Shown: in pieces, positions 10,107 to 22,480 of the stretch
Layout: each line of letters starts with the position of its first letter
How positions within the stretch are numbered: the stretch's first letter is position 1
Source of the DNA: Pararge aegeria
Taxonomy: Eukaryota > Arthropoda > Insecta > Lepidoptera > Nymphalidae
Direction of reading: 5' to 3'
DNA length: 64,000 bases
Assembly: GCF_905163445.1 (NCBI RefSeq)
Contig: NC_053181.1
Location: forward strand, 3,038,001-3,102,000
Position numbers and translations under genes: made by a program
Notes under the pieces: model-generated
What the model was told of the DNA's origin: nothing
Database searches by the model: none
What the model saw: the letters and a program-made list of their open reading frames with translations, nothing else

Positions 10107-10818
10107 TCTTCCTGTACTAAGAGGAAGGACTGATACATAGTGAATCTACTATGCCGTTTAACGGAAATATGAATTCCTGAAGTGGGGAGATGAAGTTGTA
10201 TAATCTATGATGTATTGAATGATGAGGTGAAGAAGACATCATGTAGATAATGGGATCTAGTGGTTATCTATCTATTTTTAAGCCATTTAAGGAAATCTGG
10301 TCTTATGAACTCTTTGCTTCTAACGCTTTAGAAGTCTTGAGTTATTATGGGACAACACGGTTGGTGTCTTAGCCTATGGATGATCAGGTGCCAGTATTAT
10401 TTAAGAAATCATGAAACCTTACGGAGAGATCTTTAATAGGACCCAGTTGGATTATTTACAGTATGAAACCTTAGCGTCCCTAGCCTAACCGTTTGTAAGC
10501 AGTCTTAAGTAGTCCCCAATACAGACAAGCGGCGTATGGATTTGTGAGCTAACATGGTAGAAGTAAAGCAAAATATTTGAGTAGATTCCAGTTGTCAAAT
10601 AACATTAGCACGTCAATGATAAAGAATTACGTAACTGACGCGAATTTATTTCATTTCACTGATCTTGGGGACTTTTTTAGAACCCACAACTACAATACAA
10701 ACAGTTCGCGTGAATTTGCCATGTCCATTATTTGCTATTTGTGTTATGAATTTGTCTACGGACGCTCACAGTTGGTTATTTCTGAGAATATATATTTATT
10801 ATCACATTCAAATATGTC

Positions 10819-10853
10819 TATATAATGACAAGATTTGGCGGAATAGTGTCAGA
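10819..10853 (+). promoter_or_regulatory. Gene 2 core promoter
   Basis: TATATAAT lies at 10819-10826, and a TCAGA initiator-like site at 10849-10853 has its A 32 bases downstream. This predicts a 5' UTR of only about 17 bases. Confidence 0.55.
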
Positions 10854-10867
10854 ATAGTCGCAGCGAC

Positions 10868-13800
10868 ATGTGCTGGGCTGGAGTTTTAGTTTTGGGAGTT
10901 TGTGTCTTAACAGCACACTCTGCAGTACTTAGGACGAAAGGTATATTTTCACTTGATTTCAATTCTATTTAATTTAACTTTTTTCTCTTTCATCTCTCTG
11001 GATTTAAGTTTTCTTAGTTAATTGTTGCGACACAGTCTATACTACTGCAACAGTTATCGTGACACCATGTTTATTGTGTCAATTCTGTACCCTTACCAAT
11101 ATTCTGAGTAAATGAAATGAAATAAATGAAATTTGTCCACTATGGTTGGTTGTATATTTAAGTGGGAGATCTCCGTTTCGATCCCCGGCAGGGAAAACTT
11201 ATGAATTTATTATTCCTAAATTTTCTTAATTCTGTTCTGGTGTTACGCTTTGTTCGTGACCTGGTTACAAAGTGATTTAGCGTTTCGGTACGATGTACAT
11301 AAAAACCAATTAGAGGTTTAGTATAACTGCCATGCCCTGACAGGTTAGCCCGCATCTTAGACTGCATCATCGCACGGTGAGATCGAAAGGGCTTACTTGT
11401 AGTAGAATTCAAATAAAATACCTTTAAAATAAATTAAAAGTGGGTCATCACCATAATCAACACTTCAACCGATTGACGTACGAGTACATGGACATAGGTA
11501 TTTTTTAAGCAATTCTAAAATCCACAATACTGGGCCGCTCCCAGCGAATCTTTTAATACCATCTGTTCACATCGTTGGGTTCGACCCCAATCCTATTGGC
11601 TCTTATACGTGTTTATTGCATAATTAATGAAGACAATTACAGTTACCAAAATTTTTATATACATACTAACGGACCCCAGCGCCATCTGTCGGGCTGATTT
11701 GTGAATCTAAACCATCCAGGGTGCCACCCAAGCGCATACCAAAAAATTTATTCAAATCGGTCCAGACGTTTAGGAGGAGTTCAGTGACATACACACGCAC
11801 ACAAGAAATATATATAAACCAAGCGGACCCCAGCGCCATCTGGCGGGCTGATTTGTGTATCTAAACCATCCAGGGTGCCACCCAAACGCATACCAAAAAA
11901 TCATTTAAATCGGTCAAGCCGTTTAGGAGGAGTTCAGTGACATACACACGCACACAAGAATTATATATATAAAGATAAAAGTGTCGAAAATATAAAATCT
12001 CTAAATATCTTTTAAATATTTTTCTGTATTTTTATTAATGTGTGATACCACAATTATAGTTATTGAACTGAAAGTCTGTATGTGCTACTCTCACTTTTTT
12101 TTCTGTCATAATAGGTATTACCTATTTGATTTCTAAATTGAACCCGAATTTTATACTTCTAAAACCTAGTACTTAATGTATTTAAATAGAACATAGAAAC
12201 CTAATAAATAATATTTTCTGATCACATTTTATAATCATTTACGAATAAAAATAAACATCAATATAAATACTTAACATTGATTGTTTACGGTTTCAGATGC
12301 TACGTTTAGCCGAATAGCAAGATCACCACACTATGGGTCAAGTTACCACCATGATGACTTCGATCTATCGCCACCGCCCCACGGGCCTCCATCCCCACCG
12401 ATAGTATATCATACGCAAAACTGGAGTGGAGTTGCAAAAGGCATTGGTGGTACTCCCCAAGGAGTATTTAGTGGAGCAGCAGCATCTGCCCAGAGTGGTG
12501 CTCCTACGGACAGTGAAGCTTTTTCAATAGCAGCATCCGGAACTGTGCCAGTACCCTCAGATGACGAAGGCCAAGTTAAAGAAAATGTAGGAAAATCAGA
12601 TATCGGTAGCCATTCAAAATACGGTAGTTCCGAAGGCCATCACAGTGCTGGATCCTTAGGAAACAAGTATGGCGGTTACAGTAGCTCAGGTGAAGGACAG
12701 TATAATATTAAATCCTCTGGATTAGAATTTGGAGGTGGGGTAACTGGAAGCGGATCAGAGGGATCTGAAAAATCAGGTCAATACAGTGCTGGTAGTTCAG
12801 GATTCAATACAAACTTAGCCGGAGGTATATCCGCTGGTCATGGCAATCCTACAGGACAGTCTAATGTAGGAGCCTATTCCCGGCAATCCGAACAGCGAAG
12901 CTTTAATTCTGGTCTCGATCGACCGTCTTTCGGTAGCGGTAGACCAACATACGGCAGACAAAACGGTCAATATGGCTCTAGCAAAGGATTTGATGTAATA
13001 GAGAGTGGAAGCAAATTTGGCTCTGGATCTTTAACAGGCGGTTATTCTGCTGGAAGTGCAGCAACAGATTATAGCAGTCAATTACAAACATCAAACAAAG
13101 GGAGATTAGCTGGTTTTAACGGTCAGTCTGGTCAATATGACACTGCAACTTCAGGTTTTGGTAGCAAGTCTGAATCTGCAGGTTCCGCTCATCAATTTGG
13201 ACCGCTTACTGGACAATCTTCAGGGTCGGGCTACCAACCAGGAGGTTATGCAGGATTCGATAGACACGGTGAAAATAATGAAGCTAGGAGAGAATTCGTG
13301 AGCCACGGCGGTTATGGAAGCCCTCACTCTGATCACCACGATGAAATTAATAGACACGGCAAGAGCCACCAAGGTTTCCAGCACTTTGATCATAGCGGTG
13401 ATGGTAAATTTGGTAACCGAGGAGATGCTAGCCAAGGCTTCAGTGAAAATGGACAAGTTCGTGGATTCAGCAATTCCCAGAGCTCATCTTTCGGAAGCAA
13501 TAGAGGTAATTTTGGATCTGGATTAGGTGGTTCTGAAGTGGGTTATTCTGGTAGTCAAGGACAAGTAGAATCTAGCAAATTGGGAGCAGGTTTAATCGCA
13601 AGTCAAGGTGGCGCACAAGATTTTTCTGGCACACAGCATTTAAAAAAATTAGGCCAGTTGGAAACAAGTTTGGGTACGAGCCAAGCAGGTCACAGTGGTC
13701 TCTCAGGAATACAGAGTCAATCGAGATCCGATGCCTCTGGATTAGGTTACAATAAAGATTCTGGAAGTTCGAATACAGGAAATAACGGAGCCTTAGACGC

Positions 13801-14032
13801 TGGCAATGGAAATAGTGGTACTTCTTCAGCCGAGGGATCTTTCTCAGGCGGCACCGGTGCACCAGTCCAAGAAGATATACAGTCCACTCTAGGTAGCGCT
13901 CTAAATCTTGCTTCTCAAGGTCTACAGACAGCTCAACGTACTCCTTGTAGGACATGTGATAAAGGCAGCTACGCTTTCAGCAATGCTAAGAGTCACAGCG
14001 GCTCAGCCATTGCACTTTCTATCGGAGGTTAG
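10868..14032 (+). CDS. Gene 2: large secreted Gly/Ser-rich protein with C-terminal Cys-x-x-Cys module
   Basis: Exons are 10868-10940 and 12297-14032, joined in phase 1 (donor gtatat, acceptor ggtttcag), giving 602 residues. Residues 1-19 are a signal peptide. R-I-A-R at 30-33 followed by SPHY matches gene 3 residue for residue in position. A short Pro/His-rich stretch (PPPHGPPSPP) follows, then about 500 residues rich in Gly, Ser, Gln and Tyr with GQYSAGSSGF-like units and a His/Asp-rich patch near 350-400. The last 29 residues start P-C-R-T-C and continue S-x-A-x-S-N-A-x-S; they align without gaps to the end of gene 3 with about half of positions identical. The in-frame ATG at 12281 lies in the intron and is not the start. 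The composition suggests an extracellular fibrous or matrix protein; the Cys pair could cross-link it. No named family was recognised. Confidence 0.88.
11159..11410 (+). repeat. tRNA-headed SINE (family C) in gene 2 intron
   Basis: Contains gtttcgatccccggcaggg, tttagcgtttcggtacgatg, ccctgacaggttagcccgc and agactgcatcatcgc, the family C order also seen (either strand) at 8187-8303, 17136-17265, 30365-30697, 36145-36445, 37912-38130 and 40605-40955. Confidence 0.65.
11661..11970 (-). repeat. Tandem pair of Helitron-like fragments in gene 2 intron
   Basis: Two near-identical units of about 155 bases (11661-11815, 11817-11970) each run from gcggaccccagcgccatctg through accatccagggtgccac to cagtgacatacacacgcaca. 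Single copies lie at 32930-33078 (plus) and 41715-41870 (minus). In the plus orientation the unit ends ctggggtcagctagt, as non-autonomous Helitrons often do (CTAG-T). The class is tentative. Confidence 0.6.
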
Positions 14033-14139
14033 TTAGTGTACTGACAAAGTAATACTCTTTATGTGACCCTGTTTCGCTTTGTCTAGTTAAGAGTTATTAG
14101 ATATGTATAATATATCGTATGTTATTATTGTGTTTTTAA

Positions 14140-14152
14140 AATAAAAAATAAA
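14140..14152 (+). other. Gene 2 polyadenylation signals
   Basis: AATAAA at 14140-14145 and again at 14147-14152, about 110 bases after the stop codon. Confidence 0.6.
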
Positions 14153-14442
14153 ATAACAATGTGTTATACGATTTTTACTTCAGAAATTAACATACATGCT
14201 TACCCAAAAATAAAGCAAATCCATCCAAAACCTAATAATATCCTATATTGTAATCCTCTCTCATAGATTGAGCTAAGCCCACCATACTGTTCCACTGCGG
14301 GTTTACGAATTAAAATCCGAAAAAAATAATAATTTAATTAGCTGGAGAATATACAGAATCCTCCTCTTAAATCTTAAGTCTATCTTTAAATTCATAACAG
14401 TTACGTGTAAAAAATCTAAGTACGATTAATTGTGTGACTTAG

Positions 14443-14678
14443 AATCCGAGTTCTTAACTTTTCTATGTTAAATGCGTTTTAAAGGAAATGCGTGAAGGAA
14501 AACATCGTTAGGAAACCTGCATGTTCTCCATATTGTTCTCAAAGGCGTGTAGAGTCAACCAATCCGCACTGGGCCAGCTTGGTGGACTACGGCCTAAACC
14601 CTTCTCATTGTGGTATGAGACCCTTGACCTGTAGTAGCCGGTAATGGGTGGATGTAACGACTATATTGATGAAGATGA
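14443..14678 (+). repeat. tRNA-headed SINE (family B), 5'-truncated
   Basis: The head is missing. The body runs from aatgcgttttaaagg through gaaggaaaacatcgttagg, ccaatccgcactgggccagc and ggactacggcctaaaccctt to ccggtaatgggt. Confidence 0.65.
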
Positions 14679-16639
14679 TCAATTTAACGATATACTTATT
14701 CTTACGATAAACACGCACAAATTGTAATTTAATAATAATTATAGAAATATAAAATGCACACAAAAGTTATCTGCAAAAAAAGAATTCGCGTTTGAATACG
14801 ACTCTCTCTCTGTCTTTTTATCAGCTAGCTGTCTGTTTGTTTCGGACTAATCTGTAACGGCTGAATCAATTTAAAAGGAATCTTCACAAGTAGTTAAAAG
14901 AGTATATAGCATAAAGACTATTAGTTATATCGGCAAGCAAAGAATACCTATTTGTTTAAATGTCTGCTAACTACTTTTCAAGTTACGTCGGCGCAGCAGT
15001 TTCCGACGGCTGGCTTTGAATCGTGAACACCTTTTCTACCATGCTTCCTATGACCATTTATTATCAGACATAGATTAGGGACCCCGTGCCACAGACTAAG
15101 CATAGTTAATAAGGAAGGTATATTATAATTTAACTTTTCACAAAATACTACTGGTTACTTCTTCTCATTTTGCACTCTGCTGAGACCCTAATAAGCATAA
15201 TTATAATAATTATTATTTTGATTTTATTTTTTGCAAACACATAACTTATGGTCTAAACATATCCTACTTTTTATGCTGGAAAAATGCCTGGTTTTTATGA
15301 AATTTCATACCGTAATTAAATATAGAAGAATTTTTTTTCTAAGTATACAAAGTTTTGAACCCTTGAACCCTGTTTAAACAAATGTATTAAACTTTAATTT
15401 TATTTCAAACCCTGCATGGTTTTATCATATGGAAACTAATATGAACCTTTCATACACGCCTTCAACACCCGCTTAACCCTTTGAGGTACATTTTAGGAAA
15501 ACTATTTCTTAGCGGATATAAATTTTAAAGTAAAAAGAAACCTACTTTCTCAATTAAAATGCCCTTATTTTTCATTTTTCAATTTTAGATAGGATTTGCT
15601 TAATAAAAATTAGCCTAACCAGTTGAATCAGTATCGCTTCCTCCATTTGAAAGTAATATCAAAATCGATCCAGTTTCACAGATTATCCGGTACATAACAA
15701 CTAAAATCCGTGGAAGTAGTTCTCTTCCTATATTTACCTCTCTTTGTGTGATGGAATTTGAAGTTGTTGCTTTATTGTTTGTAAATTATGTATTAAAACT
15801 TCTTTTATATATTATGTGTGTTATATATTTATATATATTATGTATATTTTATATTTATATATAACGTATATTTATTTTAATTATATATGTATTTGTATCT
15901 ATACATTTTGGTATTTATGTATAAAGTAAAACACTCTTGGCATTATCCCGTTCTCTTACTAAGTCCTTTACACAGAGGTTGCCTGTAAGAGATTGCTTGC
16001 AGCAATAAGGCCGCCTTTGCATATCTACATTGTTTACTGTATACTCATTCTTCTTGCTTCTTTTCCTGTATGTTATACGTGCAATAAAGTGTTTCTTATT
16101 CTTCTAAAATTTAAAACGTTTTTGTTTTGTACTAAAATAATAATATAATACGTCCCTCTACTCCTGTTTATCTCAGAGAAATTTGTATTTACATGACTTC
16201 CTGAGGAAACTCGCTCAACAAGGTTTACCCTAAAGGAGCCTGGTATTATGTCCTGTTTTTTTCACAAATCCTGTACGGTTCAGGCCGTTACACTTTGGAA
16301 CGTCGCGTCCTGCCGTTACAAATTCGTGAGGCGCACTCTCAATTTGTCTGAATCGGCGGGGCATAGATTTTATTTTCTTTCTTTTTTTTAAGACCTGTTA
16401 TTTTTATTTATTAATATTTTTTAAATCTCTATATTTTATTCTCTGTTGTTTTCCTATTTTGTATTAATATTAGTGTGTTCGTATGTTTATATGTATCTAT
16501 ATATGTATTATATTTTTGTATATTTAATATATAATTATTAGTTGTTTAATATGTACATTGTCTTTTTTTATTTGTTAAGATTATGTATATATACCATAAT
16601 ATCACAAATATATTTATATGTTGTACCACATACCAAGCA

Positions 16640-16800
16640 TCTAAAGTTTTTTTCTAGGCCTTTGGGTACCTGGAAGAGATCGCTATATAATAGCGATAAG
16701 GCCGCCAAGTTGTATCTTCCGTAACGCTATTATATTGTTATTTAGTGAATTTTCTGTGTGTTGTGTACAATTAGATTCATTCATTCATTTGTCAAAAAAA
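16640..16800 (+). repeat. LINE 3'-end repeat (family D)
   Basis: Contains ctggaagagatcgct..agcgataaggccgcc, gtgtacaatta and a cattcattcatt tail. Sequence from about 16160 may be more of the same element, but its open frames are broken. Confidence 0.6.
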
Positions 16801-17267
16801 CATATAGTTTGATATGTTATTTTGATATTACAAACCAACGCTTAATTTTTTTTTTCTTAGTAATGAAGCAGTCTAGCGGTAGCTGTAGCTGACTAACCCC
16901 TACACGGCACGGTTTCTACACGGCATCGTACAACGCTCGATCCCTTGGCGTCATGTCTTTGTGGGTATATAAGATGCATACATGGGTATACGCATTTGGT
17001 GGTATACACGAATATATATATATCAATAATTATATTTACTTTACTTTATATAAAAATAAATTGTTTTAGAAATTAAATAAAACTGTAAATTAGTCTAAGT
17101 TCAGTTTAATTTATAAAAGTTCAAATAAATAAATAAAAACTAGCCTCGACTGAAACCTCCCACCAGACCAGACCAAAGTAAATTCAAAAATAATAAATTT
17201 CCAATTTGCCCTAGTGGGGAATTGAGCCCTCCCAAGTATAAGAAAGCCCTTATCGCTGCGTCAGAGT

Positions 17268-17640
17268 GGGTGGGGGTAACTTGATTTGTATTCCGTCCAG
17301 ATATGGCTCTGGTGGGCCAGGGGGAAAGACAAAGGTTCGCTGCGTTCGCCGTCTGCGATTGAAAGCCGAGGGCATCAGGGTATTCTCTTCCATCCCCTTC
17401 GCTCCTGGTACCTTTGGGTGATGGAAATGGTGGTGTCCGTCACCCACAGTACGGTCCTTGAGTTAACTCTCGTGCTGTTGTTCCGACACGCCTCTGAATG
17501 GTGGAACTAGGCACATCGTGCCTCAGGGTGGGTCTGCTTCGGTGAGCATACGATGGCCGAGTCGAGGTTGTGGGCCAAAGCATTCTCGAGACTTCGCCCC
17601 CAAGCGGTGAGAAGTGAGGATATCCCGGGGAACGGGGAAA
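17268..17640. repeat. GC-rich retroposon-like repeat (family H)
   Basis: A sharp GC-rich island that shares ordered blocks with 47345-47899: gt.acccacag..t.gtcc..gagtt.act, gctgttgttcc/gctgctgttcc and caagcggtgag. The second copy ends in poly(A). The open frames on each strand are not conserved. Confidence 0.5.
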
Positions 17641-17884
17641 AAGTCATTACAACATATTTAGGGTATTTCACATTGATTATTGTGTCCGGGTGCGCTACTT
17701 GTTATCAACAAACATAGCTATTTTACGTAAGGAAAACCACCTGGCGTAAGTAACAAATCGAAAATAATAATTCAAATTCACACGTTTTAGTCGAGTTTAC
17801 CCAAATTGTTAGCACTCGTCTGCCGTTTATTGGTACAGATTCTTGGTATTCTGTGTTAATTTACCCATGTTGATAGATTGATGG

Positions 17885-17891
17885 TATAAAA
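17885..17891 (+). promoter_or_regulatory. Gene 3 TATA box
   Basis: TATAAAA lies 44 bases before the ATG at 17929. No TCAGT initiator is seen at the expected position, so the transcription start (about 17912-17920) is uncertain. Confidence 0.55.
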
Positions 17892-17928
17892 TTGTTACAC
17901 ATGACGGATTCTAGCACACTCCACCGAA

Positions 17929-19288
17929 ATGATACGACTTGGCTTGGCTGTTTTGGTGATTGTTTTCATCGACCAAAGTTTGGCTGCTACTGTAAAGAGT
18001 AAGTATTTATTATTCTGGATTATCGTTTTTGAGTTACAAATATTCCCTTTATTCGAATATGCTCATTAAAGGCACTTTCGATGCGTACCTTTTAAATGGT
18101 AATGGTAATGTTAAAACTAAAGCTTCCATATATGGGGCTTCACTACGATCGCTTAACAGTAACACTTTTGGTTTCGGGAACGTTTTGAAAACTAAATTAC
18201 TTATAAATCAAACTTCACTTATATATATATTAATAAAATACGTGCTGCTGATTTGGAGGCTACTATAATAATACATACAAGACGCTGGTCATTCGTCTAC
18301 ATTCTATAATTCTACACTCTTATCTAAAGCGGATGGACATGGTGTGAAAATTGTAAATAATTTCCTACTTAAACAGTTTATTTATTAGTCATACCTTAAA
18401 TATAAATAATCTTAATTATAAATTTTAATTTAATAATACTAATCAATCTGTTATAATAGCTTAATTCATATTTACATTATTATTTTTAAGTATCTTTAGT
18501 TAAATACTTATATATGATTTTTTTTTTAAACTGTGACCGAATAAAAAATTAATAACAACGATAATGCTGTATACACCTATAATTGTTATTGCACTAGACA
18601 GAATTCGTAATTCTAATACATATTTTTTTTTTTATGAATGTAGTTACAATTAATTGCACCAGCAATTGTGTCTTTTGAATAAGTAAATAAAAATTGATAT
18701 TCTGGCAATAACGATTACAGTTCATTAAAACCAAATAAAAAGGTGAAATAAGTTTTCGACGTACAATAATACTTTTTCAAATCGTTATTATAATGCAATT
18801 TATTAATTCCAGATGGACACCTTGTACAAAGACTAAAACGATCACCGCACTATTGCGGACCGGAAGGTCCAGCATGGCCGCCACCGCCACCTCCACCACC
18901 GCCTCCACCACCACCACCACCGTACTGGCCACCTCCACCACCACACTGGTCGCCATACTGGCGTCACCACCACCATCATCACCGGCACAGCGGCGAAGAC
19001 TACGACGAGTATAAAACTAAAGAAACTACCATCTACAAAACAAAAACCCTCGTTAACGGACAAAATAACTTTGGGAACCCCGGTATTGGAGCCCAAGGTA
19101 ACGCTGGATTTGGTTTTGGTCAGGGTAACGCTCAACTGGTTGATCCGAGTCAGGGTAATGCTGGGCCAGTGCTCCCAGAATCTCCACCTTGTGAAACTTG
19201 TAAGGGAAAGAGTACAGCAGTGAGCAACGCCCAGAGTGAAACGGGGAATGCTGTTGCAATCGCCATCGCAAGAGCCAAATCGAGATAA
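17929..19288 (+). CDS. Gene 3: secreted Pro/His-rich protein with C-terminal Cys-x-x-Cys module
   Basis: Exons are 17929-17998 and 18813-19288, joined in phase 1 (donor gtaagt, acceptor attccag), giving 181 residues. The second exon has no ATG in its true frame, so longer open frames in other frames and on the minus strand mask it. Residues 1-19 form a signal peptide. R-L-K-R at 30-33 fits the full R-x-K-R convertase consensus and is followed by SPHYCG. Then come W, fifteen consecutive prolines, YW, five prolines, WSPYW, a run of six histidines, an acidic/Lys linker (EDYDEYKTK) and Gly/Asn/Gln repeats (QGNAGFGFG). The C-terminal module from P-C-E-T-C to the end aligns to the end of gene 2. 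The His run suggests possible metal or pH-dependent behaviour; that is inference. Confidence 0.87.
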
Positions 19289-19313
19289 AACTATTTTGAG
19301 TGCAAAAGTGTTT

Positions 19314-19319
19314 ATTAAA
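19314..19319 (+). other. Gene 3 polyadenylation signal (variant)
   Basis: ATTAAA lies 26 bases after the stop; no AATAAA is seen nearby. Confidence 0.4.
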
Positions 19320-19808
19320 AGAGAGTGAACTGTAATCGAACATGTCAATAGCCGATACTAACCTAACCGCATTATTAATAGAGGGCCAAGTGTGTGATTA
19401 TCTATCTACGTTTACATATTCGATCGCCAGAAAGTTATCTGCGATTTAGATGGAGAAGCGCCATCTAGTACTATTAGTCTCACACTTGGTTCTCAGCAAC
19501 TCGCGAAACTGTGTCCTTTGGGAGAACCTGACAGTGGCGATCTTAGTTATTATTATAAACACGCGATAACTAAACCTAATCTGACTTCGTGAATATGATT
19601 GTACATATCAAAATTTGTTATTTTATTATTATTATTATTAATTTTTTTTCTAATTAAATATTATGTGATATTCATTTTGTGTGATTGAAACTACTAATCC
19701 AAAATTATTATTTTTTTAATTCTTCTTTTTTTCATTTTTTGCATGTGGATCATAAAAAACATCTTCATAGAAGTAATAGTAGAAGAAACAGAGCTAAGAC
19801 CTTATCAT

Positions 19809-19968
19809 CAGTGGCGTTCATAGAAGGTATGCACAGGGTATGCAGATGATATAAAATGAAGAAAATCTCCAGTACGAGTTATAAATACTTCCTTAGGTTT
19901 TTTTTTTAACTCGTACTGGAGATTTTCTTCATTTAATACCATCTGCATACCCTCTATGCACGCCACTG
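19809..19968. mobile_element. hAT-type MITE, copy 3 (best fold-back)
   Basis: A 160-base element from cagtggcgttcatag to ctatgcacgccactg. Perfect 8-base duplications CTTATCAT flank it at 19801-19808 and 19969-19976. Its halves are near-perfect inverse complements (ctccagtacgagtta against taactcgtactggag). Confidence 0.88.
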
Positions 19969-21216
19969 CTTATCATGTACCTGGTGGGGTTTGCCGGGCT
20001 TAGGCGATGTACCTACTGCAAGTGTGCCTGTTTGTTTGTTTGTAACCTGTTGCACCAATCTTGATTCAATTTGGCACATATTTAGTTTGTCTCCTGAAGA
20101 TGGTCATAGTACACTTTTTATCCCAGAAAAGATAAAAAGGTTCCGCGGGATTTAAATAAATCTTTAATTTATTTTTAGGGCTTAAATATTGAATCTTAAG
20201 GATCCTGAACAGAGGAAAAAATGAGGACCGAAATTAGTCGCTGCGGGCATTTTGAATTTAAAGTAAGTACTTGTTGGGTCAATGAAATCGTGTTAACGTG
20301 TATAAGTTTAACTATGAGCTAGATGCCTTTAATGTCCTGCAATTTACTCCAAGTAATAGGTATAATAATTTTAAGCGTGTAATCCGCCATTTACCTACTT
20401 ATTTTTTATTTTAGATCATATTATTTTAATACTGTTGTGTAAAAAATTTTCATCTTTCAAAAATTATGAATTATTATATCAATATACATATATATATATC
20501 TCTTTTTAATATAAACGTAGAAACAGAATTTGCTCTTCGGATGGGTATTCCAAAATGAGGTTCAAACAACATAAATATTATGAAATTGATTTAGTTTTTC
20601 ACGTTGTCATTCAAAACTATTTAAGAAGCAACCTGGTTAGAGCAATAATTTACACTGAACCATTTTTATCACTTACGTAGTCCTTATACTATAATATGAC
20701 TTTGTTACAACATTACTTTTAATACAAATTTGGAACTTTTTAAGAGACTATATGAACTGGTAGTTTATTGTAAAATTGTATACAATTTCCTTTAAATGAA
20801 TTAATTATTTTATGTAGTCTAGTATATTGCACTTCAAGTTTATTTTTGCTTCTAATGTTCAAATTATTTCAGTCACATTTTCTCTTAAATTTAGATATAT
20901 TTTTGTGAACCTACATTAAATCTTCAAATATGTATTGACTCAAGACTGTCATTATCTGAATATTTGTGAATTTCTGTCACAATGAATCTCTCGGACCCAT
21001 TTTATAGATCGCACGAACAGCCCTAGTCTGCAGCACAAAAATAGTGCCTATATCAGCAGCATTACCCCAAACCTACTATTACTACCCCATACCCCTCTGT
21101 GCTACTGCTACCATCTACTACGTACAAACCCGTCCGCCGAGCGTGGTGATTATGTCAAACCGGCCTTGGGAGAGGCCTTTAGTGCAGCAGTGGGCTATAA
21201 TAGGATGTCAATGATT

Positions 21217-21446
21217 AAATAAATAAATAAATAAATATATTACGACATACACACATCGACTTCTAGCCCCAAAGTAAGCGTAGCTTGTGTTATGGGTACA
21301 TAAATACTTGTAATATACATATAAACACCCAGACACTGAAAAACATTCATGTTCATCACACAAACATTTTCTAGTTGTGGGAATCGAACCCACGGCCTTA
21401 GACTCAGATAGCAGGGTCGCTGCCCACTGAGTCAATCGGTTTCAAT
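21217..21446 (-). repeat. tRNA-headed SINE (family A), minus copy
   Basis: An AAAT-repeat tail at the left is followed by agccccaaagtaagcgtagct, gacactgaaaaac and gggaatcgaacccacggcc. The head ends near ctgagtcaatcgg. Confidence 0.75.
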
Positions 21447-22369
21447 GATTATAGATGAAAGGATGTTTAACACGTAGCTAGCATTCACAATGACTGGCTA
21501 CTGTAAGAGAAGTATTTAATATCATGGGAAATCATGACTTAGGCATGCAAAGTCGTGGTCTCCAGCTAGCACATAGCATAAAGATAAAAAATACACTTGA
21601 GTATGCAGAACATCGATCTTAGACATTTATTGTCCGTTGCTGGTCAGTTTACGACTCGCCATGATTACCTAGCTACGTGCCACTTAAGCAAATTGCAGTA
21701 TTCCTCCAGTTCAGATTATTAATCAATCTTTCCACGAAATTCTGCTTGCTGTGTGGCCTGATTTTAAACGCGTATTCACAGTAACAGATGAGGATCTTAT
21801 AATTAAAAAAAAATTCAATTTTAAAAGAACTTTTGAAACGTCAAGTCAATTTGTTTGTAGTGACTCTACCGCCGGTTAGGAAGTCAGATTTCACCGAGAA
21901 GAGCCGGCAAGAAACTCAGCAAATTTTATAATTATGTATGTTTTTTTATATCTAACAATAATTAATGGACCGAGCAGAAGACTCAAATGATGGTAAATAG
22001 AAAACCATAGCCTAAAAACAAAGCAACACTTTGCAGGGCATGCAAATATCACGTCCTACATAGCTCTACTGTGTACGTAGGTGTTAAGCCATATGTGCCA
22101 TTACACCGGAAAAAACGCCCTTCAGACTGGAACACAATAATGCTGCTTAGCGGCAGTAATAAGTATAGTAGTACTCTACTTCTACCGAAACATTGATTTT
22201 TTGAGTACCAGGAGAGTACGTAGATATTTAATCATAACAGTTGCAAGTGACTCTATTATATGGTTTTAAGACTTAATCCAAGATATGAAACACACGTTTT
22301 CTATTTCTCGTTGCTACACTTGTGTTTGATAGTACGTTTTGTAATAAATAAGCCTGCCCATAAGATTTT

Positions 22370-22480
22370 ATAACTCTTACTGGGGACTTTTTACATGTTA
22401 TATAATCTGTTGGGCCCGGGCATACTCAGCACATATGCACTAAGTATGCCCAGGCCTGCCTGTATGCAGGCCACCGGTAA
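22370..22480. mobile_element. Degraded hAT-type MITE half
   Basis: ttataactcttactggggact..ttatataatct..gcatac..ctgtatgcaggccacc resembles one arm of the MITE family. The ends and flanking duplication are no longer clear. Confidence 0.4.

Larger units (their letters stand above)
7098..10818. other. Intergenic region between genes 1 and 2
   Basis: About 3.7 kb with no convincing gene. It contains AT-rich unique sequence and two copies of a tRNA-like SINE head (7601-7680, 9033-9118). Also present are a family C SINE fragment (8187-8303), a family B SINE (8605-8856, minus), a head-to-head pair of family A SINEs, a hAT-type MITE (9793-9996) and an inverted repeat at 10056-10106. Confidence 0.55.
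14153..17884. other. Intergenic region between genes 2 and 3
   Basis: Apart from a family B SINE (14443-14678), LINE 3' ends of family D (15960-16100, 16640-16800), a family C SINE piece (17136-17265) and a GC-rich retroposon (17268-17640), this is AT-rich sequence with no gene that I can support. Confidence 0.55.

Noticed and set aside
12281..12283. ATG as start of the long Gly/Ser-rich frame (583 residues)
   Set aside because: It lies inside the intron, 16 bases before the acceptor. The signal-peptide exon at 10868 joins in frame and gives a proper secreted protein.
13572..13955. Minus-strand 127-residue open frame
   Set aside because: Shadow of the gene 2 coding exon, with no independent support.
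18842..19348. Minus-strand 168-residue open frame
   Set aside because: It is antisense to gene 3; its Trp/Arg/Val runs are the complement of the poly-Pro and Gly codons.
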